Below are positions 37,083 to 46,180 of a stretch of DNA of 52,266 bases, piece by piece. Below the pieces are notes generated by a model. It had not been told where the DNA came from. It saw only the letters and a program-made list of their open reading frames with translations, and did no database searches. Source of the stretch: Flavobacteriales bacterium (GTDB taxonomy: Bacteria > Bacteroidota > Bacteroidia > Flavobacteriales_E > Vicingaceae); the NCBI GenBank assembly GCA_020435335.1, contig JAGQZT010000008.1, positions 1-52,266 on the forward strand, read 5' to 3'. The translations under genes were made by a program, and so were the position numbers. Numbering within the stretch: the stretch's first letter is position 1; each line of letters opens with the position of its first letter.

Positions 37083-38057
37083 TTAATTATCGCGATTCAT
37101 CAGGCTTTTAGCAAACACCTCAAACACGTGTTTTTTTTCTTTCGGCGCGTTGATGCTGTCGAGGTGGGAAAGCGCTGTATTATAGAACAGATCCATCTCG
37201 GCCGTAGCCAGTTTCTGGATGTTCATCCGGTTAAAGATTGATTTTACTTTTTCAATTTTTTGGTCGTCTTTCAACGCCTTGGAGGTGAGGCAGAATTCCA
37301 GTTCTTTTTTCAATTCTCCCGTTGCCAGTTCTTTGGCTTTCAACAGCAAATAGGTTTTCTTGTTGGCGATGATGTCGCCACCAACACGTTTGCCGAATTT
37401 CTCGGGATTTCCGTACAGGTCCAGCACATCATCCATCAGCTGAAAAGCCAGCCCCAGGTTTTTGCCGAACTCATAGATGTGTTGTTGATCTTCTTTTCCG
37501 GCGCCGCCGATAATGGCTCCCAATTGCAGGCTGGCAGCCAAAAGTACGGCTGTTTTCAGCTCGATCATCTTCAGGTAATCATCGATCGACACGTCGGTTT
37601 TTTGTTCAAAATCCATGTCGTATTGTTGCCCTTCACAGACTTCGAAAGCGGTTTTGGTAAACAGGTGAATGAGTTCGGGGAGCTTGTCTTCCGGGCTCTT
37701 AGCCAATAGGTCTACGGATTTCACAAACATCACATCACCGGATAAAATGGCGGTGTTGATTCCCCATTTTTTATATACGGTTTCTTTGCCTCTGCGTAGA
37801 GGAGCATCATCCATGACATCATCATGAATCAATGTAAAATTGTGAAATACTTCAACAGCCAGTGCTGCGGAGAGTGCATTTTCCTGCCGGCCACTAAAAA
37901 GATCGTTTGCCAATAACAGAAGAGCAGGGCGAATTCTTTTGCCTCCTAATCCTAAAGTATAGGTAATGGGCTGATACAAGGTTTTGGGATAAACAGGAAC
38001 GTTGAGGTGATTCAATGCATGCTCGACGGTATGGATGTAATTGATCAGCTTCTCCAT
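37083..38057 (-). CDS. Polyprenyl diphosphate synthase
   Basis: Trans-isoprenyl diphosphate synthase, 324 residues, extending an allylic diphosphate with isopentenyl diphosphate. The first aspartate-rich motif is in LIHDDVMDDAPLRRGK and the second in LAFQLMDDVLDLYG. The KRIRPALLLL segment near the N-terminus and TKTAFEVCEGQQYD also match. Product length cannot be read with confidence; the family here includes geranylgeranyl-, farnesyl- and octaprenyl-type enzymes. It abuts the epimerase gene with no gap and is followed by the ferredoxin gene. Confidence 0.93.
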   Translation of the reverse strand: MEKLINYIHTVEHALNHLNVPVYPKTLYQPITYTLGLGGKRIRPALLLLANDLFSGRQENALSAALAVEVFHNFTLIHDDVMDDAPLRRGKETVYKKWGINTAILSGDVMFVKSVDLLAKSPEDKLPELIHLFTKTAFEVCEGQQYDMDFEQKTDVSIDDYLKMIELKTAVLLAASLQLGAIIGGAGKEDQQHIYEFGKNLGLAFQLMDDVLDLYGNPEKFGKRVGGDIIANKKTYLLLKAKELATGELKKELEFCLTSKALKDDQKIEKVKSIFNRMNIQKLATAEMDLFYNTALSHLDSINAPKEKKHVFEVFAKSLMNRDN

Positions 38058-39005
38058 TTAGGACAAAATATAGGAAGGGTCTTTTAAAATGGTTTGAATG
38101 CCATCTTCCAGGCTGATCATCGAACCATTCAGTAACGCTTTCATCTTGGTGATGTCCGGTTTTCTTCGGGTCATGTCTCCCTCGGGTAGTGGTGGGAGGT
38201 GTTCAATTTTTGAGGAGGAGCCGGTAAGCCTGATGATGAGTTGAGCCAAATCCAGGATAGGGGTTTCAATATCGCTACCGATGTTCAGTGTTTCATTGGC
38301 ATAAGCATCCGAAAAAGCGGCATTGATGCAGGCGTCTACGTTGTTGTTTACAAAGCAGAATGTTCGGGTTTGGGAACCGTCGCCATAAACAGTGATGTCT
38401 TCATTTTTCATGGCCGCATTTATAAACTTGGAGATCACAAAATCCTTGCTTTGTTTCGGACCGTAAGTGTTGAAAAACCGGAAGATGGTGTATTCCAGTC
38501 CGAATTCCTGATAGTAGGACTTCAGAAAAGCTTCCCCGACATTTTTCACGATTGCATAAGGTAACCTGGAGTTAAGCGGAGTGGTTTCTTCATTTTGAGG
38601 AAATTCAACAGGCTCGCCGTATACTTCAGAAGATGAAGCATACATCACACGTTTTACACCCGTATTTTTAGACAAGTTCAGAATGTTCCGGATACCTTTG
38701 ATGTCGTCGAGCACCATAACAGGGTTTTGCAAGGTTCGCTGTACACCCACCAATGCGGCATAATGAAAAACGTATTCAAAGGGGAAGGTGTGGAAAACAC
38801 TGGTGATCTGATCAAGGTCGTTCACATCACATTGAATGAATTTTAAATTGTTGTGCTTAGCCAGGGGAAGCTTGTTTTTAGATCCTGTTTTCAGGTTGTC
38901 AGCAATCACCACGTAATGGGAAGGGTCTTCAATTAGCGCTTCCACCAGGGAGCTCCCGATAAAACCGGCACCGCCTGTTACCAATATGAGTCTTTTATCG
39001 TTCAT
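38058..39005 (-). CDS. NAD-dependent nucleotide-sugar epimerase/dehydratase
   Basis: Extended SDR enzyme of 315 residues acting on a nucleotide sugar. NAD-binding [12 protein letters not shown] at the N-terminus, catalytic YAIVK (YxxxK) in the middle with upstream [10 protein letters not shown], and the C-terminal substrate-binding NTYGPKQ and [13 protein letters not shown] segments. The last two fit UDP-glucuronate decarboxylase or UDP-glucose 4-epimerase relatives; I cannot choose. Its start overlaps the rfbA stop by 11 bases, so the two are translationally linked. Confidence 0.9.
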   Translation of the reverse strand: MNDKRLILVTGGAGFIGSSLVEALIEDPSHYVVIADNLKTGSKNKLPLAKHNNLKFIQCDVNDLDQITSVFHTFPFEYVFHYAALVGVQRTLQNPVMVLDDIKGIRNILNLSKNTGVKRVMYASSSEVYGEPVEFPQNEETTPLNSRLPYAIVKNVGEAFLKSYYQEFGLEYTIFRFFNTYGPKQSKDFVISKFINAAMKNEDITVYGDGSQTRTFCFVNNNVDACINAAFSDAYANETLNIGSDIETPILDLAQLIIRLTGSSSKIEHLPPLPEGDMTRRKPDITKMKALLNGSMISLEDGIQTILKDPSYILS

Positions 39006-39861
39006 TGATGATATCCATTAAATAATCACCATAACCGCTTTTTAGCAAAGGTTTGGCCAGCTCAATTAACTGATTTTTATCGATAAATCCTTTTCGATAG
39101 GCAATTTCCTCGAGGCATCCGATTTTTAAGCCTTGTCGTTCTTCGATAACCTGAACATACTGGCCCGCCTGCATCAGCGAAGTGTGTGTACCCGTGTCTA
39201 GCCACGCTGTTCCGCGGTCCAGAATTCCCACTTCCAGCATTCCTTTTTCCAGATAGATTTTGTTTACATCCGTAATTTCATACTCTCCGCGGGCACTGGG
39301 GGTCAGGTTCTCAGCGATTTCCACAACATCGTTGTTGTAGAAATACAAGCCCGGAACGGCATAATGGGACTTAGGTTGTTTTGGCTTCTCTTCGATGGAG
39401 ATGGCTTTTTGATCTTTGTCGAATTCAACCACACCATATCGCTCCGGATCCGAAACATGATAGGCAAAAACAACACCACCAACAGGGTCTGTTTTTTCAC
39501 ACAACAACTCTTCTAATCCCGAACCATAAAAAATATTGTCTCCGAGGATCAGTGCCACTTTATCATTTCCAATAAACTCCTTGCCGATTACAAAAGCCTG
39601 TGCAAGGCCATTTGGAACTTCCTGAATGGCATATTCAAAGCGACATCCGAACTGGGTTCCGTCGCCTAATAATTTTCTGAATCCGGGGTTATCGTGAGGT
39701 GTGGTAATGATCAGAATTTCACGGATACCCGCCTTCATCAATGTTGAAATGGGGTAATAGATCATCGGTTTGTCATATATGGGCATCAGTTGCTTACTTA
39801 CAGCCAGCGTAAGTGGATGTAACCGGGTGCCTGAACCACCTGCTAATACGATTCCTTTCAT
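38995..39861 (-). CDS. rfbA: Glucose-1-phosphate thymidylyltransferase
   Basis: RfbA/RmlA makes dTDP-glucose from glucose-1-phosphate and dTTP, the first step of dTDP-rhamnose and related sugars. The protein is 288 residues, the family norm. The nucleotide-binding [34 protein letters not shown] and [11 protein letters not shown] segments are present. The usual rfbB, rfbC and rfbD partners are not in the window, so the downstream epimerase may use this product or the pathway is completed elsewhere. It begins 3 bases after the MMPL exporter gene. Confidence 0.95.
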   Translation of the reverse strand: MKGIVLAGGSGTRLHPLTLAVSKQLMPIYDKPMIYYPISTLMKAGIREILIITTPHDNPGFRKLLGDGTQFGCRFEYAIQEVPNGLAQAFVIGKEFIGNDKVALILGDNIFYGSGLEELLCEKTDPVGGVVFAYHVSDPERYGVVEFDKDQKAISIEEKPKQPKSHYAVPGLYFYNNDVVEIAENLTPSARGEYEITDVNKIYLEKGMLEVGILDRGTAWLDTGTHTSLMQAGQYVQVIEERQGLKIGCLEEIAYRKGFIDKNQLIELAKPLLKSGYGDYLMDIINER

Positions 39862-39864
39862 ATG

Positions 39865-42309
39865 TTATTCAGTTTCTGGATGTTTAATGGGTTTAACTTC
39901 AAGTTCTTCCAAATCGATATCTTCTTCTTCATCTATAATTTCTATCAATGCTTCTTTTTTGAAGGCCTTTGTCGTTAAAGCTTTGTCTAAAGATAATAAT
40001 AAAGACGGTAATAATAATAAGTCGGCAAGCATGGCGAACAGGAGGGTTACGGAAACCAGCATACCTAGCGCAACCGTTCCGCCGAAACTGGATACGGTAA
40101 ATACACCAAACCCGAAAAACAATACAATGGAAGTATAGATCATGCTCACTCCTGTTTCCCGGAGTGCTGCATACACCGATTTTTTGATACCCCATTTATG
40201 ATGCTTCAGTTCCTGGCGGTATTTAGCCAGAAAGTGAATGGTATCGTCGACGGAAATGCCAAAGGCAATACTAAAGATCAGGATGGTTGAAGGCTTGATG
40301 GGAATACCCAGATAGCCCATGATCCCGGCAGTTGTGATTAATGGCAGCAAGTTGGGAACCAGTGAAACCAGTACCATACGCACTGAAGAAAACAGCACGG
40401 ACATCAGCGAGGCAATCAGAATAATGGCCAGTACGAGGCTGGTTAACAGGTTCTCAACCAAATAGTTGGTGCCTTTTAAGAAAGCTACACTCGTACCGGT
40501 TAAAGTAACTTTATATTCCTGAGGCGGAAAGATGGAGTCGATCTTGGGCTGAATTTCTTTTAACAATTCATCCATCTCTTGCGTGCCGATATCGGCCATT
40601 TGAAAACTTATCCGGGTAATTTGATTCTCCTTGTCAATAAAGCTGGAAAAACGGTTCTTGCGGTCATCGTTCTGAACATATTTTTTCAGTTTTTTCAACT
40701 CTGTTGCCGGAGGGAGGATGTAAAATTTGGAACGGCCTTTCTTATACGATTGATAGCTGAATTTGATAGCCTCAACAACCGACAGCGGCTTGGAAAGTTC
40801 ATCGTAGGCACTCAGGTCTTTTTGTAATTTCTGAATCTTATACAACACTTTTCCGTTGTCAGCGAAGACACCGTTTTTCTTTTTGGTGTCGACGACCACT
40901 TCGAAAGGCATAACGCCGTTGAAATGCGTCTCAAAAAATTTCAGATCCTGAACAATCGGATCATCTCCGGGAAGGTCGTCGATGATGTTTCCGGTAGTGG
41001 TAATTTGAGAAATCCCCACGATGCTGAGTCCGAATATGATGATCGTAATCAGGTATATGGTTTTCCGGCGGTATTTCACCAGGTGCTCCAGCAACCCAAC
41101 GATCTTGATCATGAGTTTGTTTTCCAGGTGCTTGGTATGGCGTTCTTTGGGTTCTTTTAGAAAACTGAAAATGATCGGAATAATGAAGATCGACAACAGG
41201 AATACGGTGAAAATGGAAATGGCCGCTAAAACACCGAATTCAATCAGAATAATACTCTTGGTAAAGATGAAAGTGGCAAAGCCCAGTGCTGTTGTGGTGT
41301 TGGTTAAGAAGATCGCATTCCCGATCTTTTGGATTACCCGGCTCAAGGCTTTGATCTGATTTCCGTGGTTTTTATACTCCGCGTGATATTTATTGAGCAG
41401 AAAAATGCAATTGGGAATACCGATTACAACAATCAGCGGGGGGATCAGGCCGGTTAGGATCGTAATCTTGTAACCGAACAGGGACTGGATTCCGACGGAC
41501 CAAACCACTCCCACACAAACAACCAGCATGGAGTACATGGTTGCTTTGAAAGAGCGGAAAAACAAGTAGAGAATTAAAGAGGTAATGAGGATAGACAGTA
41601 AAAGAAAAATCTGGATTTCCTTTTTCACTTTGGTCGTTGAGTTAGCACGAATGTACGGTAAACCCGACTTATGAACCTTGATGCCGGTCTTTTGTTCAAA
41701 CAGAGCAACCTCTTCATCAATCTTTTGGAAGAGCTCATTTCTGAATTTAGAGTCCAGCACATTGGTATCTATGGTAATGACCATCAGCGAGGCATCGGAA
41801 GAATCTTTAAACAGGTACCCGTCATAAAAAGGGAGATCGAAGAGTAATGTTTTTAAACTATCGAGGTAAGCCTGATCAGGAGCCTTTTGTTCTACGACTT
41901 GTTCGAAATCAAAACGGCTTTCCGCTTTATTCCGTTTGAGGGTATAAAGGTTGGCCATTGATAGCGCTTCGGTGACACCATTAACAACCGTATCTTTTTT
42001 ATCCTGAACAAAATCAACCTGAATCGCTTTGATGTGATGGGTCAGATCGTACCAGGCGTTGAAATTCTTCAGTTGAAATAAATTAGGGTCATTAATACCT
42101 ACAACGATCAGGTTTCCGTCCTTTCCGAAAACAGACTTGAACTGTTGATATTCAATGTACGTACTATCGGTTTCCGGAAGCATTTGAGCCAGTTCGTAAC
42201 TCATCTTCACCGAGCGGGCATTATAACCCATAAACAGGGTGATTGCGCCGATTGCAATAAGTATGAACAGGCGATTTCTAAGTATTACTCTGGATAATTT
42301 GAACCACAT
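39865..42309 (-). CDS. MMPL/RND-superfamily exporter
   Basis: Membrane protein of 814 residues with the pattern of MMPL-type (COG1033-like) RND exporters: an N-terminal helix, a large extracytoplasmic loop, five helices at about 228-390, a further helix near 420, a second loop and five helices at about 615-770. The motif FGISVDDTIHFLAKY, in the second half, has the aspartate pair used for proton coupling, and GIPNCIFLLNKYHAE is the matching part of the first half. Relatives move lipids or hopanoids. The gene leads a six-gene operon with rfbA, epimerase and polyprenyl synthase genes, so export of a lipid or glycolipid is plausible but inferred. Confidence 0.88.
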   Translation of the reverse strand: MWFKLSRVILRNRLFILIAIGAITLFMGYNARSVKMSYELAQMLPETDSTYIEYQQFKSVFGKDGNLIVVGINDPNLFQLKNFNAWYDLTHHIKAIQVDFVQDKKDTVVNGVTEALSMANLYTLKRNKAESRFDFEQVVEQKAPDQAYLDSLKTLLFDLPFYDGYLFKDSSDASLMVITIDTNVLDSKFRNELFQKIDEEVALFEQKTGIKVHKSGLPYIRANSTTKVKKEIQIFLLLSILITSLILYLFFRSFKATMYSMLVVCVGVVWSVGIQSLFGYKITILTGLIPPLIVVIGIPNCIFLLNKYHAEYKNHGNQIKALSRVIQKIGNAIFLTNTTTALGFATFIFTKSIILIEFGVLAAISIFTVFLLSIFIIPIIFSFLKEPKERHTKHLENKLMIKIVGLLEHLVKYRRKTIYLITIIIFGLSIVGISQITTTGNIIDDLPGDDPIVQDLKFFETHFNGVMPFEVVVDTKKKNGVFADNGKVLYKIQKLQKDLSAYDELSKPLSVVEAIKFSYQSYKKGRSKFYILPPATELKKLKKYVQNDDRKNRFSSFIDKENQITRISFQMADIGTQEMDELLKEIQPKIDSIFPPQEYKVTLTGTSVAFLKGTNYLVENLLTSLVLAIILIASLMSVLFSSVRMVLVSLVPNLLPLITTAGIMGYLGIPIKPSTILIFSIAFGISVDDTIHFLAKYRQELKHHKWGIKKSVYAALRETGVSMIYTSIVLFFGFGVFTVSSFGGTVALGMLVSVTLLFAMLADLLLLPSLLLSLDKALTTKAFKKEALIEIIDEEEDIDLEELEVKPIKHPETE

Positions 42310-42415
42310 AGTCTATCCCGATTCGGTGCGGGACAACAAATATCGCCTAATAATCCTAAATAGGAAAGGGATTAAAGAGTTTGTTTAGTAAAGACCGCGA
42401 AGAAAATACAGGGAA

Positions 42416-44134
42416 TTATTTTTCCGCTGTTTTCTCTGGCTTTACCGTTTCAATTTTTACGCTTGCCAGGTAAAGCAAATTCATGGCATTCGGACTGTAT
42501 CCCTGAACAGCAGACTGGATCAAGTGATAATCTTCATGGTACCATAAAGGGATGCATGGTGCTTGATTGGCTACGATCTGATCCGCTTCCAGACATAGCT
42601 CAAAGCGTTGTTTATCGTCGAGCGTTACCAATGCTTTTTCGTACAATTTGTCAAAAGCGTCATTTTTGAAGCGAGACTCGTTCGGGAACGACATTTCCTG
42701 GGCAGAAGCAGGAACATTAGCTCCGTAGAATAAAGACAGGAATGAAACCGGATCCGGGAATTCGGCCAGCCATCCGTCGATAGACATGTTGTTTTTAGAT
42801 TGTGCATTGGCCTCTTTACGTTCCGCCAGTGAAGTGGAGGTCAGTTCAACATTAATGTTCAGGTTAGCGCGTAATTGCTTCTGAATTTCAAGACCAACGC
42901 GGACGCTGGTATTTCCGTTTCCGGTTGCCAGCATTAAGATGGGCAGTCCGTTGCCGTTCGGGTAACCGGCCTCACTCAATAGTTTTTTTGCTTTTTCAAC
43001 ATCAAACCCTAACCCGACAACAGAAGTATAATCATATCCTTTAAAAGCGGAAGGAACAATACCATGGTCACCGGGAGCAGCAGCTTCGCCTTTCAGGATT
43101 TGATCCACAATTCGGGCCTTATCAATAGCCATACCTACCGCTTGTCTTACTTTTTGATTATCGAAAGGAGGAACAGCCGTATTCAATGTAATGTATGTTG
43201 TTGCATTTTGAGGATAACGACCAAGAACATATTTTACAGGGTCTTCCTGGAAGTCCGCAATTTGTGTTTCAACGATCTCTTTAATGGATTTTGAAGGTAA
43301 ACCGGTAATCACGTCCAGTTCTCCTTTCATGAACAGGTCTAACTGCTCCTGTCCGTCTTTGATGTAATTGAAGGAAACACAATCCAGGTAAGGAAGGGTT
43401 TCACCTTTTCCGTCTTTCTGATGGTAGTTGGTGTTTCGGGAGAGTGTGATTTTATTTTCGGTATCGGCATCTTTGCTGTACACAAACGGGCCGCTTCCAA
43501 CGATCGCATTTTTTTCAATGGCTTCTTTCGCTACAATGGCAGTAGATATGGTTGCCAGCAAACTCATAAAGTTGGAAGAAGGTTTGGTCAGGGTAAATTG
43601 AACGGTGTATTCATCCGGAGCAGTGATTCCGCTGATGGTTCCGCCATTTGACTTAAAGGCTTCTCCACCGGCGATCTTATCTTTAAACAGGCTGTAGGCG
43701 TAGTTTTCATCATCAGCAGCGTACATGCGTTCAAAACTGTAGATCACGTCGCCGGCTTTGATTTCGCGGCCCTTACCACCTTCAAAACAGGCATGGTCGT
43801 GAAAATGGACTCCCTTTTTTAACCGGAATGTATGTACCAGGTTGTCATCGCTAACTTCCCAGGATTCAGCAACAAGAGGCTCCAGGGTCAGGTCGTTTTC
43901 GTCAAAGCGCAGCAGCGGCTCATAAATTTGACTGGTAATGTGGAAAGAGGCCACATCCGTCACATGAATCGGATCTAATGACCCGTATTTTTCTGTGATT
44001 GCAAAATCCAAACAACCACTTATTTCCGTAGGTGTAATATTGTTTTCTGTGGTTGTTTTTTTATCCTCTCCGTCACCGCAGGCGGTCAGTAAAAGAATAG
44101 TACCAGCTAAAAAAGTATAGATTGAATTTCGCAT
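42416..44134 (-). CDS. Peptide/oligopeptide ABC transporter substrate-binding lipoprotein
   Basis: Family 5 solute-binding protein, about 572 residues from the ATG at 44134. That start gives a lipoprotein signal with lipobox LLTAC; an ATG 12 bases upstream is also in frame but would be very close to the predicted transcription start. Family landmarks are LEPLVAESWEVSDDNLVHTFRLKKGVHFHD near the N-terminus, VRQAVGMAIDKARI in the middle and the closing PLWYHEDYHLI. It should bind peptides or other oligomeric solutes for an OppBCDF/DppBCDF-like transporter, but no permease or ATPase genes are adjacent. Monocistronic here. Confidence 0.93.
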   Translation of the reverse strand: MRNSIYTFLAGTILLLTACGDGEDKKTTTENNITPTEISGCLDFAITEKYGSLDPIHVTDVASFHITSQIYEPLLRFDENDLTLEPLVAESWEVSDDNLVHTFRLKKGVHFHDHACFEGGKGREIKAGDVIYSFERMYAADDENYAYSLFKDKIAGGEAFKSNGGTISGITAPDEYTVQFTLTKPSSNFMSLLATISTAIVAKEAIEKNAIVGSGPFVYSKDADTENKITLSRNTNYHQKDGKGETLPYLDCVSFNYIKDGQEQLDLFMKGELDVITGLPSKSIKEIVETQIADFQEDPVKYVLGRYPQNATTYITLNTAVPPFDNQKVRQAVGMAIDKARIVDQILKGEAAAPGDHGIVPSAFKGYDYTSVVGLGFDVEKAKKLLSEAGYPNGNGLPILMLATGNGNTSVRVGLEIQKQLRANLNINVELTSTSLAERKEANAQSKNNMSIDGWLAEFPDPVSFLSLFYGANVPASAQEMSFPNESRFKNDAFDKLYEKALVTLDDKQRFELCLEADQIVANQAPCIPLWYHEDYHLIQSAVQGYSPNAMNLLYLASVKIETVKPEKTAEK

Positions 44135-44156
44135 AGTTTTAATCACATTTAGGCGC

Positions 44157-44164
44157 CAAATATA
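44157..44164 (-). promoter_or_regulatory. Candidate -7 box of the binding-protein gene
   Basis: TATATTTG on the minus strand matches TAnnTTTG. It ends 10 bases before the upper ATG (44146) and 22 bases before the lower one (44134), favouring 44134 as start. No TTG at the -33 distance. Confidence 0.4.
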
Positions 44165-44224
44165 CCAAAATTAAGAAGTTATCTTCTAATATAAAAAACC
44201 CTTTTCTTTATAATTACCTCACTT

Positions 44225-44240
44225 TACGGCTTAAACCGTA
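44225..44240. promoter_or_regulatory. 16-base dyad, candidate operator
   Basis: TACGGCTTAAACCGTA is a dyad with seven of eight base pairs matched. It ends 10 bases before the -7 box at 44251, so it covers the region where the -33 element should be. A repressor here would block the rightward gene at 44291. No regulator gene is adjacent on that side. Confidence 0.4.
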
Positions 44241-44250
44241 TTAAGTTACT

Positions 44251-44258
44251 TATATTTG
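44251..44258 (+). promoter_or_regulatory. Candidate -7 box of the 591-residue protein gene
   Basis: TATATTTG matches TAnnTTTG and ends 32 bases before the ATG at 44291. The -33 region is occupied by the dyad at 44225-44240 and has no TTG. Confidence 0.45.
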
Positions 44259-44290
44259 TAACCTTCTTGTAAGAGAGAGGTTGACCAATA

Positions 44291-46066
44291 ATGACTAACT
44301 TACACCATTTTCATATTCCCGTAATGGGTGTCGGATTTACTGTCGATACACCCATTAAGGTTGCGCATTTGGGAATCACTTCCGTAATGTCTATCGGTGA
44401 TGATTTACTGTGTGAAAGAATGCGTGCTTACTACGCAGAGAAAACGGGTAAACCATTCCAACCGATCCCGAACTCCGAAGAAGATGCCCGTGCTAAACGG
44501 ATTACAGCTTACCTCAACCTCGTGCAGGAACTCGTGAACGATCGGTTTGATGCGCTCAAGTCGGAAGCTGTTCACGAACACAGTGAGTTGAACAAATACT
44601 TTGAACTTCTTCCCGAAACATCAGCCCTGAAAAAGGAATTCTTCAAACTCAAAGAAGGAGATTACCTGCCGGATTCCATTAAATCGGCTATGAGACCCGG
44701 AGAAATTGAGGTCAATGTTATGACTAAACTCGACCGGCAACATTATGATAAAGAAGGGAACCCGCTTGCCCGGGAATACAATGATGCTCATGCAGCACTG
44801 AGGGGCTATGCCAACAGTAATCTCACCTCGGGAATTGTATTGTCGGCCGGGCTCAACCCCAGCTTGTATAGTTATACTGCTCAATTCAATCGGTTTTTTC
44901 CGAATGCAACCAATCAGCTCAACAAGAAGATTATCCTAAAAGTAAGTGATTACCGGTCGGCACTGGTTCAGGGAAAATTCCTGGCTAAAAAAGGCATTTG
45001 GGTGAGCGAGTACCGGATAGAATCCGGGTTAAATTGTGGCGGACATACCTTTGCAACAGAAGGTCTGCTGGCCGGCCCGATTATGGCTGAGTTTAAAGCA
45101 CATCGTCATGAACTGGTTCATGAAGTGCATGCCGTGCTGACGGAAGCACTCGAACGCTTACAAAAACCGGTTCCGGATTCTCCATTACCACTAAGCATTA
45201 CTTACCAGGGGGGTGTAGGAACGCATCGTGAACATGATTTTATTCGCACACATTATGGCATGGATAGTATCGGTTGGGCCACACCTTTTTTATTGGTGCC
45301 TGAAGTCGTTAATGTGGATGAAGACACACAAAATGTACTGGTAAACGCCGGAGAAAACGAACTTTATCTCAGCTCCATTTCTCCCATCGGAGTACCGTTT
45401 AATACAGTTAAAGGGAACTCCAAAGACCTTATCAAAGAAACCAAGATCAAAGCAGGAGATCCGGGAAGTACCTGTCCACGGCAGTACCTGAAATTATTCA
45501 ATACCGAATTTACGAAGCAGCCGATCTGCCTGTCATCGAAACAATACCAAACCCTAAAGATCAGGGAGCTGGATGAGCAAAACCTGAGCAAGGAAGCATA
45601 TCAGCAAGCTTATGACAGGATTACGGAAAAAGCCTGTCTTTGTACAGGCCTGGTCGTAACGGCATACATGGCTCACGATTTGGTTACCAAGCCCGACGGC
45701 CAGGGGGTTTCGGTATGCCCGGGCCCTAACCTGGCTTATTTTTCAAAAATCAGCACCCTTTCCGAAATGGTCGATCACATTTACGGAAGAACCGACTTAC
45801 TGAATGCTACTCCCCGCCCTAACTTCTTTATGAAGGAACTGCGTATGTATATCGATGTTTTCCAGCGGGAACTGAATCAAGCCAACCCCACGCCGAAAAT
45901 CATCAAGCGTCTCATGCAATTTAAAGAAAACCTGATCGCAGGAATAACCTATTATCAGCATTTGTTCGCTACAGGTTTTATTGATCAGGAGGCATTGTCT
46001 ACGCTGAAAAATTCTTTACAAATCATCCGGGAATCCGAAATCCCAACCCCAGCCGCACAAGCATAA
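44291..46066 (+). CDS. Uncharacterised NMO/FabK-like putative flavoenzyme
   Basis: Protein of 591 residues of a type I recall, unverified, as a conserved hypothetical protein in Flavobacteria. No signal peptide. The N-terminal two thirds look like a TIM-barrel flavoprotein: ESGLNCGGHTF has GGH (250-252) where nitronate monooxygenases and FabK have an AGGH active-site segment; YQGGVGT (307-311) fits the FMN phosphate loop; and GWATPFLLVPEV follows where those enzymes have a conserved G-x-x-FL element. The C-terminal third holds spaced cysteines C395 (STCPR), C413 (PICLS), C449 and C451 (ACLCTG) and C476 (VCPGP), suggesting a metal or iron-sulfur site. Function unknown. Single gene with its own promoter and a dyad upstream. 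Confidence 0.85.
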   Translation: MTNLHHFHIPVMGVGFTVDTPIKVAHLGITSVMSIGDDLLCERMRAYYAEKTGKPFQPIPNSEEDARAKRITAYLNLVQELVNDRFDALKSEAVHEHSELNKYFELLPETSALKKEFFKLKEGDYLPDSIKSAMRPGEIEVNVMTKLDRQHYDKEGNPLAREYNDAHAALRGYANSNLTSGIVLSAGLNPSLYSYTAQFNRFFPNATNQLNKKIILKVSDYRSALVQGKFLAKKGIWVSEYRIESGLNCGGHTFATEGLLAGPIMAEFKAHRHELVHEVHAVLTEALERLQKPVPDSPLPLSITYQGGVGTHREHDFIRTHYGMDSIGWATPFLLVPEVVNVDEDTQNVLVNAGENELYLSSISPIGVPFNTVKGNSKDLIKETKIKAGDPGSTCPRQYLKLFNTEFTKQPICLSSKQYQTLKIRELDEQNLSKEAYQQAYDRITEKACLCTGLVVTAYMAHDLVTKPDGQGVSVCPGPNLAYFSKISTLSEMVDHIYGRTDLLNATPRPNFFMKELRMYIDVFQRELNQANPTPKIIKRLMQFKENLIAGITYYQHLFATGFIDQEALSTLKNSLQIIRESEIPTPAAQA

Positions 46067-46077
46067 TAATTTTTAAT

Positions 46078-46107
46078 ACTCATAAAATCAATGAGTTATG
46101 TGTTTTT
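46078..46107 (+). terminator. Possible weak terminator after the 591-residue protein gene
   Basis: ACTCAT (46078-46083), loop AAAATCA, ATGAGT (46091-46096), then TATG and a T-rich stretch (TGTTTTT). The stem is short and AT-rich and the T run is delayed, so support is modest. Confidence 0.35.
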
Positions 46108-46135
46108 GGAAACAATTTTTACAAAAAACGTTTCC
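46101..46135. promoter_or_regulatory. Candidate TetR operator
   Basis: Two nested repeats: TGTTT/AAACA around TTGG (46101-46114), and GGAAAC (46108-46113) mirrored by GTTTCC (46130-46135). They lie just upstream of the -7 box of the tetR gene, where an autoregulatory site is expected. Confidence 0.3.
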
Positions 46136-46153
46136 TGAGTATAAAATGTTTTC

Positions 46154-46161
46154 TAAGTTTG
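46154..46161 (+). promoter_or_regulatory. Candidate -7 box of the tetR-RND efflux operon
   Basis: TAAGTTTG matches TAnnTTTG and ends 19 bases before the tetR ATG at 46181. No TTG lies at the -33 distance; the candidate operator is directly upstream. Confidence 0.42.
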
Positions 46162-46180
46162 CCCTCCAAAGTTTAAACCT

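Noticed and set aside
37260..37709. 149-codon frame opposite the polyprenyl synthase
   Set aside because: The sense gene has both aspartate-rich motifs; the antisense translation is Phe/Gln-rich with no domain.
39865..42309. Reading the MMPL gene as a second drug efflux pump related to the tetR operon
   Set aside because: It has the shorter two-domain MMPL layout and sits with sugar and polyprenyl genes, not with an adaptor or TolC gene.
42316..42333. TCCCG/CGGGA hairpin just before the MMPL exporter start
   Set aside because: The stem is only 5 base pairs with an 8-base loop and no matching second structure; too weak to call a leader regulator.
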